From Hyphomicrobiales bacterium (GTDB lineage: Bacteria; Pseudomonadota; Alphaproteobacteria; Rhizobiales; JAJFHB01): a stretch of 35,733 nt of DNA. The position numbers and the translations under genes are program-made. The stretch is taken from positions 1 through 35,733 of the forward strand of contig JAJFHL010000264.1 in NCBI GenBank assembly GCA_021775615.1. The letters are read 5' to 3'. A model generated the notes under the pieces. The model saw only the letters and a list, made by a program, of their open reading frames with translations, was not told where the DNA came from and did no database searches. This document shows, in pieces, positions 22,714 to 30,975 of the stretch; position 1 is the first letter of the stretch, and each line of letters opens with the position of its first letter.

Positions 22714-24339
22714 ATGTCATCGAAACCGTCAAACGTCCGGCGCGTCCTCATATCCCGGCTGTGGAACAGGGTCGTTGTCCTTGGCGCTATTGTTCTGGGC
22801 GTGGCCGCGCTGGGGCAGGGTGATGCGAAGCAGGACCGGTCAGGCTCCTGGTTTTCTGTTCCGGGTTTCGTCAACCCGGTGCAGGCGCAGACCAGGTTGC
22901 GCCGCGGCCGGGTCATCAAGACCCCGGCTCAGAAGAGGCGGCTCAAGGGCCTGCGCAAGCGCACGACGACCTCCACTCCGACGCAGCCTACTCCGACGAA
23001 GCCGACGCCGACGGCAACGCCGCAAAAGAAGAAGCGGGTGGTCAAACCGGCAAAGCCGAAGGTCGCACAGCCGAAGGTCAAACCGCCGGTAATGGATCCG
23101 AAAACGCCCCGTGACGTGGTGGCCGGCAGCGATCTCCTGCCCCCGCATGTGCGGGCCTATCTGAAACAGACGCCGACGCGCGAGTTTCCGCCGGTTCCGG
23201 ATCTGGCGACCCGTATACGGCAGTCCCAGGTTCTGGTGTCGTTCGATGCCCGCGCGCCGCAGACGCTGCTTGAAAGTCTCGCCCAGCAGTATGGACTCAC
23301 CTATGTGGACGGACTCTTCATCGAGATGCTCGACGCCGATATTCACCGCTTCTCGTTTGCGCCCGGACGCAGCGTCGCCGATGTGGTTGCCGCATTACAG
23401 GCGGACGGCCGTGTGGTCGCCGCGCAGCCGAACTACGTGTTCGGCAGTCAGGGCAGCGCCGAACTCAGTGCACAGGACGACGCGCAGGCGGAACTGCAAT
23501 ATGCCCTCGCCAAACTGAGGGTGCCCGCCGCCCACAAGCGGGCCACCGGCAGGACCGTCAAGATCGCAGTGATCGACACGCAGATCGACACCGCGCACCC
23601 CGAACTGACAGGCGTGGTGCTGGAGGCTTTCGACGCGGTGCCGACCGGCGGCGACAAGGCCGATCCCCATGGTACCGCGATCAGCGGCATCATCGCGGCG
23701 CAGAAAACCCTGCGCGGTGTTGCACCAAGGGCGGGCATTCTGGCGGTAAGGGCATTTGTGGCCGAAGACGGCGGGCTGGGCGAAGCCGATACCATGTCGC
23801 TGGCGCGCGGAATGAACTGGGCCGAGCGCCGCGGTGCGCAGGTCTTCAACATGAGCTTTGCCGGGCCTAAGGACGCGCTGCTTCTCAAGCTGGTCGACGC
23901 GGCCCATGCTCGCGGCATCATCATGGTGGCGGCCTCCGGTAATGCCGGCCCCGAGGCGCCACCGCTTTATCCGGCGGCCCACGAACATGTCATTGCGGTG
24001 ACCGCGACGGATTTCACCGACAAGCTCTACAAGCGGGCCAACCGGGGCGCCCATATTGCGCTTGCCGCCCCGGGTGTCGATATTCTGGTGGCGGTCCCCG
24101 GCGGCCGGTTCGGCATGATGTCGGGCACCTCGTTGGCGACGGCCCATATCAGCGGTCTGGTGGCGCTGTTGCTTGAGAGCGACCCGAACCTGACACCGAA
24201 AGAGATCCACACCCTCATCACCCGCAGTGCACATGATCTCGGGCCAAAAGGCACCGACCCGCAATTCGGTGCCGGCCGCGCCGATGCGGTGGAGGCGCTT
24301 GATGAGGGCACGAAAGTCAACCAGGTCAGCCAGCAATAG
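22714..24339 (+). CDS. Exported S8 (subtilisin-like) serine peptidase linked to the sigma/anti-sigma pair
   Basis: The 541-residue protein has a basic N-terminus and a signal or anchor helix (about residues 18-36), then a Thr/Pro/Lys-rich disordered stretch (83-130). A propeptide-like domain (about 172-243) and an S8 catalytic domain (about 280-530) follow. The triad is Asp288 (V-I-D-T), His319 (P-H-G-T-A) and Ser473 (S-G-T-S-L-A-T-A), with oxyanion Asn410 (S-G-N-A-G-P). It should be a periplasmic or surface protease. It starts 19 bases after the anti-sigma gene, so regulation of its own expression through the sigma circuit is likely. The propeptide similarity to the anti-sigma C-terminus suggests direct contact between the two. 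Confidence 0.9.
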   Translation: MSSKPSNVRRVLISRLWNRVVVLGAIVLGVAALGQGDAKQDRSGSWFSVPGFVNPVQAQTRLRRGRVIKTPAQKRRLKGLRKRTTTSTPTQPTPTKPTPTATPQKKKRVVKPAKPKVAQPKVKPPVMDPKTPRDVVAGSDLLPPHVRAYLKQTPTREFPPVPDLATRIRQSQVLVSFDARAPQTLLESLAQQYGLTYVDGLFIEMLDADIHRFSFAPGRSVADVVAALQADGRVVAAQPNYVFGSQGSAELSAQDDAQAELQYALAKLRVPAAHKRATGRTVKIAVIDTQIDTAHPELTGVVLEAFDAVPTGGDKADPHGTAISGIIAAQKTLRGVAPRAGILAVRAFVAEDGGLGEADTMSLARGMNWAERRGAQVFNMSFAGPKDALLLKLVDAAHARGIIMVAASGNAGPEAPPLYPAAHEHVIAVTATDFTDKLYKRANRGAHIALAAPGVDILVAVPGGRFGMMSGTSLATAHISGLVALLLESDPNLTPKEIHTLITRSAHDLGPKGTDPQFGAGRADAVEALDEGTKVNQVSQQ

Positions 24340-24369
24340 GCGGCCCAACGGCGCATTTCGGGGAACTCC

Positions 24370-24843
24370 ATGACCACCGATGCACTCTACGAAACGGCGA
24401 TGCGGACGGCGCTCGACGAGGCGCGCATCGCTCTCGACGAGGGCGAGATGCCCTATGGCACCGTAATCGTCACCAATGACGGCGCTGTGGTGGCTCGCGC
24501 CCACGACAGGGTCGAGGGTCTGAACGATCCGACCCGGCACGCGGAATTCGACGTGGTGCGCCTGGCGGTCGACGCGCGCGGTCCCGATCTGAGCGACTGT
24601 ATCCTGGTCTCGACCGTCGAGCCGTGCTGCATGTGTTCCGGCGCGGCGTGGTATGCGGGGATCACGACGGCGGTGTTCGGACTCTCCATGCGAGAAACGC
24701 TGGACCTCGCTCCCGACGCGATGGAAGAGGTCTTCGGTCCGGTTGACGACACCTATGCGGGCATGCAGCGCAAGATGACCGCGGTGTCCGGCGTGCTGGG
24801 CGCGGAATGCAGCGCTCTGTGGTCGGCCTATCTCGACAAGTGA
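24370..24843 (+). CDS. Nucleoside/cytidine deaminase-superfamily protein (TadA/guanine deaminase-like)
   Basis: The 157-residue zinc hydrolase has the two deaminase motifs: H57-A-E59 (in T-R-H-A-E-F) and P85-C86-C-M-C89, giving His/Cys/Cys zinc ligands and the catalytic Glu. The tail resembles small nucleobase/nucleoside deaminases (guanine or cytosine type) and TadA-like proteins; length and the F-G-L-S-M-R segment do not decide the substrate. It is a cytosolic enzyme, 30 bases downstream of the S8 peptidase on the same strand. It may be the last gene of that operon, though no functional link is obvious. Confidence 0.88.
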   Translation: MTTDALYETAMRTALDEARIALDEGEMPYGTVIVTNDGAVVARAHDRVEGLNDPTRHAEFDVVRLAVDARGPDLSDCILVSTVEPCCMCSGAAWYAGITTAVFGLSMRETLDLAPDAMEEVFGPVDDTYAGMQRKMTAVSGVLGAECSALWSAYLDK

Positions 24844-25086
24844 CGCCGGTTGGCGCATCAGCCACCGAGTTTCCATTGTGTTGCCAAAGTGACGGCGCAC
24901 GATTCACGCTCGACTCACGGCGGCTGTTGTTTTCTTCATCCAGGCATCATCTTGCAGCCACTATGAACCCATGGAGAAAAACGCCGCAATCAGATGATCA
25001 CCACTCATGTCGCCCGAGAATTCATTCAAATGTGAGACAGGAGATATTTGCCGTCATACTGAGCTGCAGTTTCAAAGGAGAGTAAA

Positions 25087-26112
25087 ATGGCTAAAGCACC
25101 CCATTTGTGTTTCGACAAAGTTCTTCCATGGAATCTGGCAAAGCCCCACCGCATGCGCGTCACGGGCAGCGGGAGGGTGTCGGCCATTTCGCCGGTCGGC
25201 AAACAGTGGGTTAACGGAAGCACGCTTCGCATCCGCTTCCTGGGCGGTTCGGCCGCCGACCACAAGCTGGTCAAGAAGCACGCGCCGAAATGGACAAACC
25301 ATGCCAACCTCGAGTTTGAGTTCACCGACGATCCGAACGCCGAAGTCCGCATTTCCTTTGATTCGAGCGACGGCGCCTGGTCGTATGTCGGGCTCGACAA
25401 CAAGAACATTCCCATCCACGCGGCCACCATGAATCTGGGCTGGGTCGACAAGGGAGTCATACTGCACGAATTCGGTCACATGATCGCGCTCGGTCATGAG
25501 CACCAAAATCCGGACGGGGGTATCGTCTGGAACGAACAGGAAGTGATCCGGGCTTTGGCCGGTCCACCCAATTTCTGGTCGGAGGAGCAGACCCGCCACA
25601 ATGTGTTGCGCAAGTATGCCGCAAACCACGTTCATGGAACCAATTTCGATGCAGATTCCGTCATGCTTTACGAATTTCCCGGCAACTGGACACAGAACTT
25701 GCCGGGCGGCACCAAGGGAAATGACGATCTTTCGGTAACCGATACGGCGTTTGTCGCCAGCGCCAAGATGTATCCGGGACAGTCGGGCACCGGGGTGACT
25801 ACGGTAGAGTTGCCCGTCTTCGAAGCGATGAGCAGTTCGATCGCCAATGCCGGCGAGGAAGACCTTTTCAGTTTCACCGTCGCAAAGACCGGTACCTTCG
25901 TGGTGGAGACGAGCGGCGGTACCGATCTCTACTTGTCGCTTTTCGGACCGAACAGCAGCTCCGACCTGATTGCGGAAGATGATGATGGCGGCCATGGAAG
26001 GAATTCGAGAGTGGAGCAGGTGCTTTCCCCCGGGACATACTTCGCCCGGGTGCGCCACTTCGATCCGAATGCGACAGGGGCCTATGAAATTCAGGTGGTG
26101 TCGAGAAACTAG
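25087..26112 (+). CDS. Matrixin-like zinc metalloprotease (metzincin) with C-terminal PPC domain
   Basis: The 341-residue protein starts at an ATG with a strong AAAGGAGAG site. It has the metzincin zinc motif H127-E-F-G-H131-M-I-A-L-G-H137 and a Met-turn in S-V-M193-L-Y. The catalytic domain spans about 35-230. Residues 240-338 form a beta domain with G-E-E-D-L-F-S-F-T-V...G-T-D-L-Y-L-S-L-F-G...G-T-Y-F-A-R-V, the bacterial pre-peptidase C-terminal (PPC) type usually found in secreted proteases. No signal peptide is present, so export, if any, would use another route. Cys8 near the N-terminus, in P-H-L-C-F-D, could work as a cysteine-switch ligand. It heads a run with the gluzincin and MBL-fold genes. 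Confidence 0.87.
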   Translation: MAKAPHLCFDKVLPWNLAKPHRMRVTGSGRVSAISPVGKQWVNGSTLRIRFLGGSAADHKLVKKHAPKWTNHANLEFEFTDDPNAEVRISFDSSDGAWSYVGLDNKNIPIHAATMNLGWVDKGVILHEFGHMIALGHEHQNPDGGIVWNEQEVIRALAGPPNFWSEEQTRHNVLRKYAANHVHGTNFDADSVMLYEFPGNWTQNLPGGTKGNDDLSVTDTAFVASAKMYPGQSGTGVTTVELPVFEAMSSSIANAGEEDLFSFTVAKTGTFVVETSGGTDLYLSLFGPNSSSDLIAEDDDGGHGRNSRVEQVLSPGTYFARVRHFDPNATGAYEIQVVSRN

Positions 26113-26160
26113 ACCGGGACGACGCGCCGTCGCATAGTTTCACACAAGGGGGCTGCAGTG

Positions 26161-27915
26161 ATGAACGCCGATTCCATTAGAGTTCAGCAACCGTCGACAC
26201 GGCGGCTGACGGTTCTGGCTCAGGATCCAAGCGTAACCGATCGGGGCAATGCGCTGACCACCCAAGTCACGGTGCCCTCAGAACCCTTGTTTTCCGGGCC
26301 CCGGGGCAGCCGCATCGAAGTCATCGATTACGATGCGTCTGCGGATCGTTTCTATGGGCCGTTCGACATCCCGCACGATGATCCTTTCGAACCCGAGCGG
26401 GATTTGGACAGGCTGGTAAGCGACCCGCAATTCCACGCCCAGAACGTTTATGGAATCGTTGCTTCGACCCTGTTCGAGTTCGAACGCGCCCTGGGGCGGC
26501 ATCTTTCCTGGGGCTTCGACTATGACAGCCACCAATTGAAGGTCTTCCCGCATGCCTTTGCGGAGCCCAACGCGTTTTACTCCAAGTACGACGAGTGCCT
26601 GGCCTTCGGCTATTTTCCGACCCGCGGCCCCGACAGCGATAAAGTGTTCACGTGTCTGTCTCACGATATTGTTACTCATGAGACCACGCACGCCCTCATC
26701 GACGGGCTGCGCAAACAGCTCATGCGCCCGTCCTCCGACGATCAGGCGGCCTTTCACGAGGGCTTTGCCGACATCATCGCCATTCTGAAAACGCTGCAAA
26801 ACCAGGAACTCGTGCAGTTCGCCGTCAACGATTATCTCAACCCCACCAGGCAGGCCAGGACGGTTTCCGTCGCCGAAGCGAGGATGGCCATTCAAAAGCA
26901 GGACATTCTGTTTGGCCTTGCAAAGCAGATGGGCGGTGCGGTCCGGGGTATGGGGCGGGACGCCTTGCGCCGCTCAACCGAACTCAAGCCGTCAAAAAGT
27001 CTTTACACCGATGAGAATTTCAGGGAACCGCATGACCGCGGCGAAATTCTCGTTGCCGCCGTCATGAACGGCTTCCAGAAGGTGTGGGACAAACGTCTGA
27101 CCGGAAAACTCAAGTTCGACGGGCCGGACCAGGCCTCGCGCGTTGCGGCCTGGCGGGTGGCGGAGGAGGGCGCCAAGGCGGCGGGCCATCTGCTGCAGAT
27201 GATGATCCGGGCGATCGACTATCTTCCCCCGGTGCATGTCGACTTCAGGGATTTCCTGAGTGCCGTCTTGACGGCCGACTGGCAAGTCTGTCCCGACGAT
27301 GAAACATACAAGTATCGAGATGCGTTCCGGGCATCGTTTGCGGCCTATGGCATCGAGCCTGCCTACAGCGGCGGCGAACAGGAGGCGGGTGTTTGGGGAG
27401 CGGGGACACAAGGCAGAGACATCAGCTACGCCCGTGCAAACATGGACTCCATGCGCTGGAACCGGGAGGGTATGTTCAAGCTCCTGTGGGACAATTACGA
27501 CGTGCTGGGTCTCGACCGGGACATATTCACCAAGATCGATTCCGTGCGCCCTGTTTGGCGTATCGGCCCGGAGGGTTTCATCCTTCGTGAAACGGTTGCG
27601 GAATACCACCAGATACTGAAGAGGGCGACAAGCGAGGATCTCAAGCGCCTCGGCATCGATTTTCCGGCGTCAAAAGCAGAGGGCGAGCACATCGACCTTG
27701 TCGGCGGCGGCACGCTTATCTTCGATGAATTCGGCCGGCTCAAATTCCATGTCCATAATCGGATTGCCAACGGGCAGCACCAGCTTGAGAGGCTGAACAG
27801 TCTCTGGAGCCGTGGCGCGCTGAGTGAAGACAGCCAGCCAAAAAGACCGTTTGCGGAGTTGCACCGGCGCCGTGGGGCAGATGAGCCTGGTCTTCGAAGC
27901 GAGGTCTGGAGCTGA
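26161..27915 (+). CDS. Gluzincin (thermolysin-like HExxH) metalloprotease
   Basis: The 584-residue protein carries H173-E-T-T-H177 in D-I-V-T-H-E-T-T-H-A-L, followed 23 residues later by H-E200-G-F-A-D, which supplies the third zinc ligand Glu and the Asp, the arrangement of M4/thermolysin-like gluzincins. The rest (about 210-540) is helical with no recognised accessory domain. There is no signal peptide or membrane segment, so it looks cytosolic or exported without an N-terminal signal. AAGGGGG lies 8 bases before the ATG at 26161; a GTG three bases earlier is the alternative. Its stop overlaps the MBL-fold start (TGATG), indicating translational coupling. Natural substrates are unknown. Confidence 0.83.
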   Translation: MNADSIRVQQPSTRRLTVLAQDPSVTDRGNALTTQVTVPSEPLFSGPRGSRIEVIDYDASADRFYGPFDIPHDDPFEPERDLDRLVSDPQFHAQNVYGIVASTLFEFERALGRHLSWGFDYDSHQLKVFPHAFAEPNAFYSKYDECLAFGYFPTRGPDSDKVFTCLSHDIVTHETTHALIDGLRKQLMRPSSDDQAAFHEGFADIIAILKTLQNQELVQFAVNDYLNPTRQARTVSVAEARMAIQKQDILFGLAKQMGGAVRGMGRDALRRSTELKPSKSLYTDENFREPHDRGEILVAAVMNGFQKVWDKRLTGKLKFDGPDQASRVAAWRVAEEGAKAAGHLLQMMIRAIDYLPPVHVDFRDFLSAVLTADWQVCPDDETYKYRDAFRASFAAYGIEPAYSGGEQEAGVWGAGTQGRDISYARANMDSMRWNREGMFKLLWDNYDVLGLDRDIFTKIDSVRPVWRIGPEGFILRETVAEYHQILKRATSEDLKRLGIDFPASKAEGEHIDLVGGGTLIFDEFGRLKFHVHNRIANGQHQLERLNSLWSRGALSEDSQPKRPFAELHRRRGADEPGLRSEVWS

Positions 27916-29228
27916 TGACGCAAAAACCAGACTCCGCGACACTTTTTGCATTCAATGTGGGATTCGGCGATTGCTTCCTGCTGCGCTTTCAATATCCCGG
28001 CACCATGCGGCGGCATGTTCTGGTTGACTTCGGCTCGACACGCCAGCCGCCGTCGCGGCCGGCGAACTTCCTGACCCGCGTCGCCGAGCAGATCAAGGAT
28101 CTTTGCGGCGGCAAGCTTGACGTGATCGTTGCCACCCACCGGCACAAGGATCACATCTATGGATTCCGGACGAACACAAAGGGCGATGCGCCGGGAAACG
28201 TCATCGCGTCCTGCAATCCAACTTTGGTGCTGCAACCATGGACCGAGCATCCCGACGCGGACAGGGATGCACTGGCGAGCCCGGACCAAAGCGATGCGTC
28301 GCGTTCATTCGCGAAGTCTCTGGCCAACATGAATCTCCTGTCGCAGCGCGTGCTGCAGATCGCAAGGGCGGATGGAAAGGCCGCTGGAACGGCGGGCGCG
28401 GAGGCGCGGTTCGACCCGAAAGTGCGCAAGGCCCTTTCGTTCCTGGGAGAGAACAACATTGCCAACAAGAGCGCCGTGAAAAACCTGATGTCCATGGGTC
28501 GGGAGCGACGCTATCTCAGTTTTGGCGATGATCCGGGCACCAGCGCCATACTGCCGGGTGTCGACGTCGACGTGCTGGGGCCTCCGACTCTCACCCAGAA
28601 CGGTGCCATCGCAAAGCAGCGCAGCCGGCACAAGGAGGAATACTGGCACCTGCAGGCGGCCGCAGCGGGTGCGGAACTCGCCGCGGAGGAAGGCCGGTCA
28701 CTCTTTCCCGAGCACGTGGCGAAGACGGTCCCGTCCTGGGCGCGCTGGGGCCGGCACCGCCTGAAGAAGATGCGCAGCGACATGCTCCTGCCCGTGGTGC
28801 GGAGACTTGACGACCAGATGAACAACACCAGCCTGATCCTGTTGTTCGCGGTCGGCGACAAGTCTCTCCTCTTTCCCGGTGACGCGCAGTGGGAAAACTG
28901 GTCGCACGCCCTGGCGGATGAAGATGTGCGCGGAAAACTGAGCTCCGTCGATCTGTACAAGGTAGGCCATCACGGCAGCCTGAACGCCACACCAAAATCG
29001 CTCTGGAACCTGCTGGACAACCGCGGACCCGCGGCAACTACAGAACGCTTGACATCCGTCATGTCCACCAAGCACGGAGTGCACGGCCACTCGCCGGCGA
29101 CCGAAGTTCCACGGAAAACGCTTGTGGACGCCCTGAAAGCGGACAGCCATTTCCACAACACCGAGGACAAACGGATCCGCAAAAACAGTGTGACGTTCTA
29201 CGATGAAGTCCACCTGACGTTTGAATGA
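27915..29228 (+). CDS. ComEC-like metallo-beta-lactamase-fold protein
   Basis: The 437-residue MBL-fold protein begins F-A-F-N-V-G-F-G-D-C-F-L-L, like the ComEC-type (competence) MBL branch, and has the metal motif H75-R-H77-K-D79-H80. Later come F-P-G-D-A-Q-W-E-N-W and K-V-G-H-H-G-S, the second Asp/His set typical of ComEC-like stand-alone MBL proteins. An insert of about 200 residues between the two halves (about 110-300) is helical and charged. There are no membrane segments, so it is not ComEC itself. ComEC-type MBL domains are nucleases or are fused to effector modules, so it may be a hydrolase acting on nucleic acid or a nucleotide. It is coupled by a 1-base overlap to the gluzincin gene. 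Confidence 0.83.
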   Translation: MTQKPDSATLFAFNVGFGDCFLLRFQYPGTMRRHVLVDFGSTRQPPSRPANFLTRVAEQIKDLCGGKLDVIVATHRHKDHIYGFRTNTKGDAPGNVIASCNPTLVLQPWTEHPDADRDALASPDQSDASRSFAKSLANMNLLSQRVLQIARADGKAAGTAGAEARFDPKVRKALSFLGENNIANKSAVKNLMSMGRERRYLSFGDDPGTSAILPGVDVDVLGPPTLTQNGAIAKQRSRHKEEYWHLQAAAAGAELAAEEGRSLFPEHVAKTVPSWARWGRHRLKKMRSDMLLPVVRRLDDQMNNTSLILLFAVGDKSLLFPGDAQWENWSHALADEDVRGKLSSVDLYKVGHHGSLNATPKSLWNLLDNRGPAATTERLTSVMSTKHGVHGHSPATEVPRKTLVDALKADSHFHNTEDKRIRKNSVTFYDEVHLTFE

Positions 29229-29270
29229 TGAGCGCAAACCCGGTCAAGCGTTTCCGTAAGAAGAAAGGGT

Positions 29271-30848
29271 CTAGGCGAAGAGGAAATCATCCGCGGCCAG
29301 ATCGCCCAGGCCCACACCGGCCAGTGTGATTTCGGGCTGGTCGCCAAGATCGATCACGGTATCGCCGCCGACCTCCCGGCTGACCGCCAGAACGTCGCTC
29401 AATGTGGCGTATCCAAGGGCGCTCAGGTCAATGACGTCCTGCGAGCCGGCTCCGGCGTCGAAGTCCAGAATTGTCTGTGCGCCCCACGAGAACTCCTCAA
29501 TGACGAATGTGTCGTTGTCCGCGCCGCCGATCAGGAGGTCATTCCCGGAGCCGCCGATGATCGTGTCATCGCCGCCGCCGCCGTCGATCCAGTCGTCACC
29601 GGAACCGCCGTTCAGAACATTGTCGTCATCATCGCCGATAAAGACATCGTCCTCGGTCGATCCAAGAAGGTTCTCGATGGACACCAGAGTGTCGCCGGTC
29701 GCATCTCCGCCATTCACGTAGTTCGCTGACAGGTCGACGGTTACGCCCGCTGACGAGCCCGCATAGGAGGCGGTGTCGCTGCCGGCGTTTCCGGCGAGGT
29801 AATCGCCATCTTCGCCGCCTTCGAGAACATTGTCCTGATCGTCGCCAATGAGCCAGTCGGCGTAATCTGACCCGATGAGGTTCTCGATACTGAACAGGCT
29901 GTCTCCATCCGCGTCGCCTCCGAGTACCACGTTGTTCTGGAGATCAATCTGAACGTCCCAGGAGAATGCGTATGACGCGGTATCGGACCCGTTGCCGCCG
30001 CGGATTTCGTCGCCGCCACGGCCTCCATTCAGGATGTCGTCGCCATTGCCGCCGTGGAGAAAATCATCTCCCCAATATCCGCTGAGGATGTCGTCATGTC
30101 TGCCGCCATAGAGATGATCCGTGCCGTCCTGACCCCTGAGCACGTCGTTGCCGTTGCCGCCGTAAAGATACTCGGTGTCGGTGCTGACGCCGCCTAAGTT
30201 GGCGTCGAGAAAATCGTTGCCGCGGCCGCCATGGAGAATGTCCGCCCCGGTTCCCCCGTCAAGGAAGTCGTCGCCGCTGCCACCGTGCAGTTCGTCGCCG
30301 CCGCTGCCGCCGTAAAGGTCATCGATGCCTTCGTCGCCGTAGAGGAAGTCGTCACCGCCGTCGCCATGCAGGATGTCCCAGCCGCCGCGCCCTCTCAGCG
30401 TATCGCTGTCGCCTCCGCCCTCGAGCCGGTTTCTCTCGTCATCGCCATAAAGGAAATCGGCGAAAGCGGACCCGGTGATGTTCTCAATCGATGTAAATGT
30501 GTCGCCGAAGGCATGACCGCCGAGGGCTGTGCCATACTTGATGTCAACGATCACCCCGGCATTCGAGGTCGTATAGGCGGCGGTGTCCTCGCCGTCGCCG
30601 CCGACGAGATCATCGCCGTCTTCGCCGCCTTCCAGCCAGTCGTTCTCGGTTCCGCCTTCCAAAGTGTCCCGGCCGCTGCCGCCGTAAAGCGTGTCTTCAT
30701 CGGCGCCGCCATCGAGCGTGTCATCACCTCCTTCGCCGTAAAGCGTGTCGTCGCCGGCCAGGCCGAAGAGTACGTCCGCCAGGCCGGATCCGTTCATCAC
30801 GTCGTCGCCGCTGCTGCCTATCGTGCCTCCGGGTGTCGGACCAATCAT
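29271..30848 (-). CDS. RTX calcium-binding protein with serralysin-type C-terminus, type I secretion substrate
   Basis: The 525-residue protein is composed almost entirely of glycine/aspartate-rich nonapeptide repeats (G-G-x-G-x-D-x-L/I pattern). These are interrupted by three copies of a module of the form D-T-A-S-Y...V-x-V-D-L...G-G-D-A-x-G-D-x-L-x-S-I-E-N-L-x-G-S (about residues 88-145, 290-345 and 350-410). The last 70 residues (I-L-D-F-D-A-G-A-G-S-Q-D-V-I-D-L-S to A-D-D-F-L-F-A) match serralysin C-terminal/type I secretion signals. No enzymatic domain is present. It should fold on calcium outside the cell. AAGGAGA lies before the ATG. It converges on the MBL-fold gene and follows the M20 gene after 127 bases. 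No secretion ABC transporter is in the window. Confidence 0.88.
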   Translation of the reverse strand: MIGPTPGGTIGSSGDDVMNGSGLADVLFGLAGDDTLYGEGGDDTLDGGADEDTLYGGSGRDTLEGGTENDWLEGGEDGDDLVGGDGEDTAAYTTSNAGVIVDIKYGTALGGHAFGDTFTSIENITGSAFADFLYGDDERNRLEGGGDSDTLRGRGGWDILHGDGGDDFLYGDEGIDDLYGGSGGDELHGGSGDDFLDGGTGADILHGGRGNDFLDANLGGVSTDTEYLYGGNGNDVLRGQDGTDHLYGGRHDDILSGYWGDDFLHGGNGDDILNGGRGGDEIRGGNGSDTASYAFSWDVQIDLQNNVVLGGDADGDSLFSIENLIGSDYADWLIGDDQDNVLEGGEDGDYLAGNAGSDTASYAGSSAGVTVDLSANYVNGGDATGDTLVSIENLLGSTEDDVFIGDDDDNVLNGGSGDDWIDGGGGDDTIIGGSGNDLLIGGADNDTFVIEEFSWGAQTILDFDAGAGSQDVIDLSALGYATLSDVLAVSREVGGDTVIDLGDQPEITLAGVGLGDLAADDFLFA

Positions 30849-30882
30849 CGTTCGTCTCCTTAAGAATGCATGTCGGAACTCT

Positions 30883-30917
30883 CCGTGGCGCTGCGCGCTG
30901 TGCAGGCGGCGCCACGG
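30883..30917. promoter_or_regulatory. Long GC-rich stem-loop between the M20 and RTX genes
   Basis: CCGTGGCGC (30883-30891) and GCGCCACGG (30909-30917) form a perfect 9-base stem with a 17-base loop, 35 bases upstream of the RTX start on the minus strand. It could end the M20 message or structure the RTX leader. No T-run follows on the minus strand, so a simple intrinsic terminator is not supported. Confidence 0.45.
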
Positions 30918-30975
30918 CGTCTCATTCCGTTAGTCAGTCGAGCGGAGAAACGGTTCTCTGGCAGGGATGCATTTT

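Noticed and set aside
23395-24900. A 501-codon minus-strand open frame
   Set aside because: It lies opposite the S8 peptidase and deaminase genes, both with intact catalytic motifs; it is a shadow frame.
29280-30840. Regularly repeated DNA resembling a repeat array
   Set aside because: The repetition follows codons of RTX nonapeptides and varies between units; it is not a CRISPR array or simple tandem repeat.
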